From assembly GCA_016649585.1 (NCBI GenBank), contig JAENXH010000080.1, positions 1 to 6,560 of the forward strand: 6,560 nt of DNA, given 5' to 3'. The translations under genes were made by a program, and so were the position numbers. The stretch is from Methanosarcinales archaeon. Its GTDB lineage: Archaea; Halobacteriota; Syntropharchaeia; Alkanophagales; Methanospirareceae. Positions 6,529-6,560 of the stretch are shown here, one piece after another. Positions within the stretch are counted from its first letter, which is position 1, and each line of letters opens with the position of its first letter. The notes under the pieces were generated by a model, which was given only the letters and a program-made list of their open reading frames with translations, was not told the DNA's origin and ran no database searches.

Positions 6529-6547
6529 TCCTAATTAGGGCCTTTTA
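6512..6547 (+). terminator. hairpin terminator at the end of the HAD gene
   Basis: TAAAAGGCC (6512-6520) and GGCCTTTTA (6539-6547) form a perfect 9-bp stem with an 18-nt loop holding the HAD stop codon (6526-6528). The 3' arm ends in TTTTA, as in a hairpin-plus-U-tract terminator. A separate perfect palindrome, CCTAATTAGG (6530-6539), overlaps the loop and the first base of the 3' arm. The U-tract is short and forms part of the stem, so strength is uncertain. Confidence 0.55.
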
Positions 6548-6560
6548 CATTATCTCAGAT

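Overview
The window looks archaeal, most likely a euryarchaeote of the methanogen/ANME type. This is an inference from three things: TATA/BRE-like boxes rather than -35/-10 pairs ahead of the genes, Shine-Dalgarno motifs (GAGAGG, AAGGT, GGAGG) at normal spacing, and a compact glycogen phosphorylase beside a single-activity debranching enzyme. There is no rRNA or marker gene to fix the taxon. All intact genes lie on the + strand.

Layout. Positions 1-144 hold the 3' end of an unidentified gene. Positions 196-1917 encode an alpha-glucan/glycogen phosphorylase with its catalytic and PLP-binding residues in place. After a 147-bp gap comes an amylo-alpha-1,6-glucosidase (glycogen debranching enzyme, 2065-4161). 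A 694-bp gap without an intact gene follows (4162-4855). It contains a frameshifted minus-strand relic of the C-terminal tail of an Eco57I-family adenine methyltransferase/restriction enzyme (4331-4556), a good BRE/TATA-like box and some short repeats. Positions 4856-5836 encode an aminoglycoside-phosphotransferase-fold small-molecule kinase. It overlaps by 22 bp a HAD-superfamily hydrolase (5815-6528), whose stop codon lies in the loop of a terminator-like hairpin.

How the genes work together. The phosphorylase shortens the outer chains of a stored glucan to glucose-1-phosphate. The debranching enzyme removes alpha-1,6 branch stubs as free glucose, so the pair is a glycogen-mobilisation unit. 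The kinase and HAD hydrolase form a separate, translationally coupled pair. Their substrates cannot be read from sequence, but a phosphorylation/dephosphorylation pair beside glycogen breakdown makes sugar or sugar-phosphate substrates a reasonable hypothesis.

The window is mostly ordinary central carbohydrate metabolism. I see no clearly novel system. The points most worth a second look are the restriction-enzyme relic in the gap and the coupled kinase-HAD pair.
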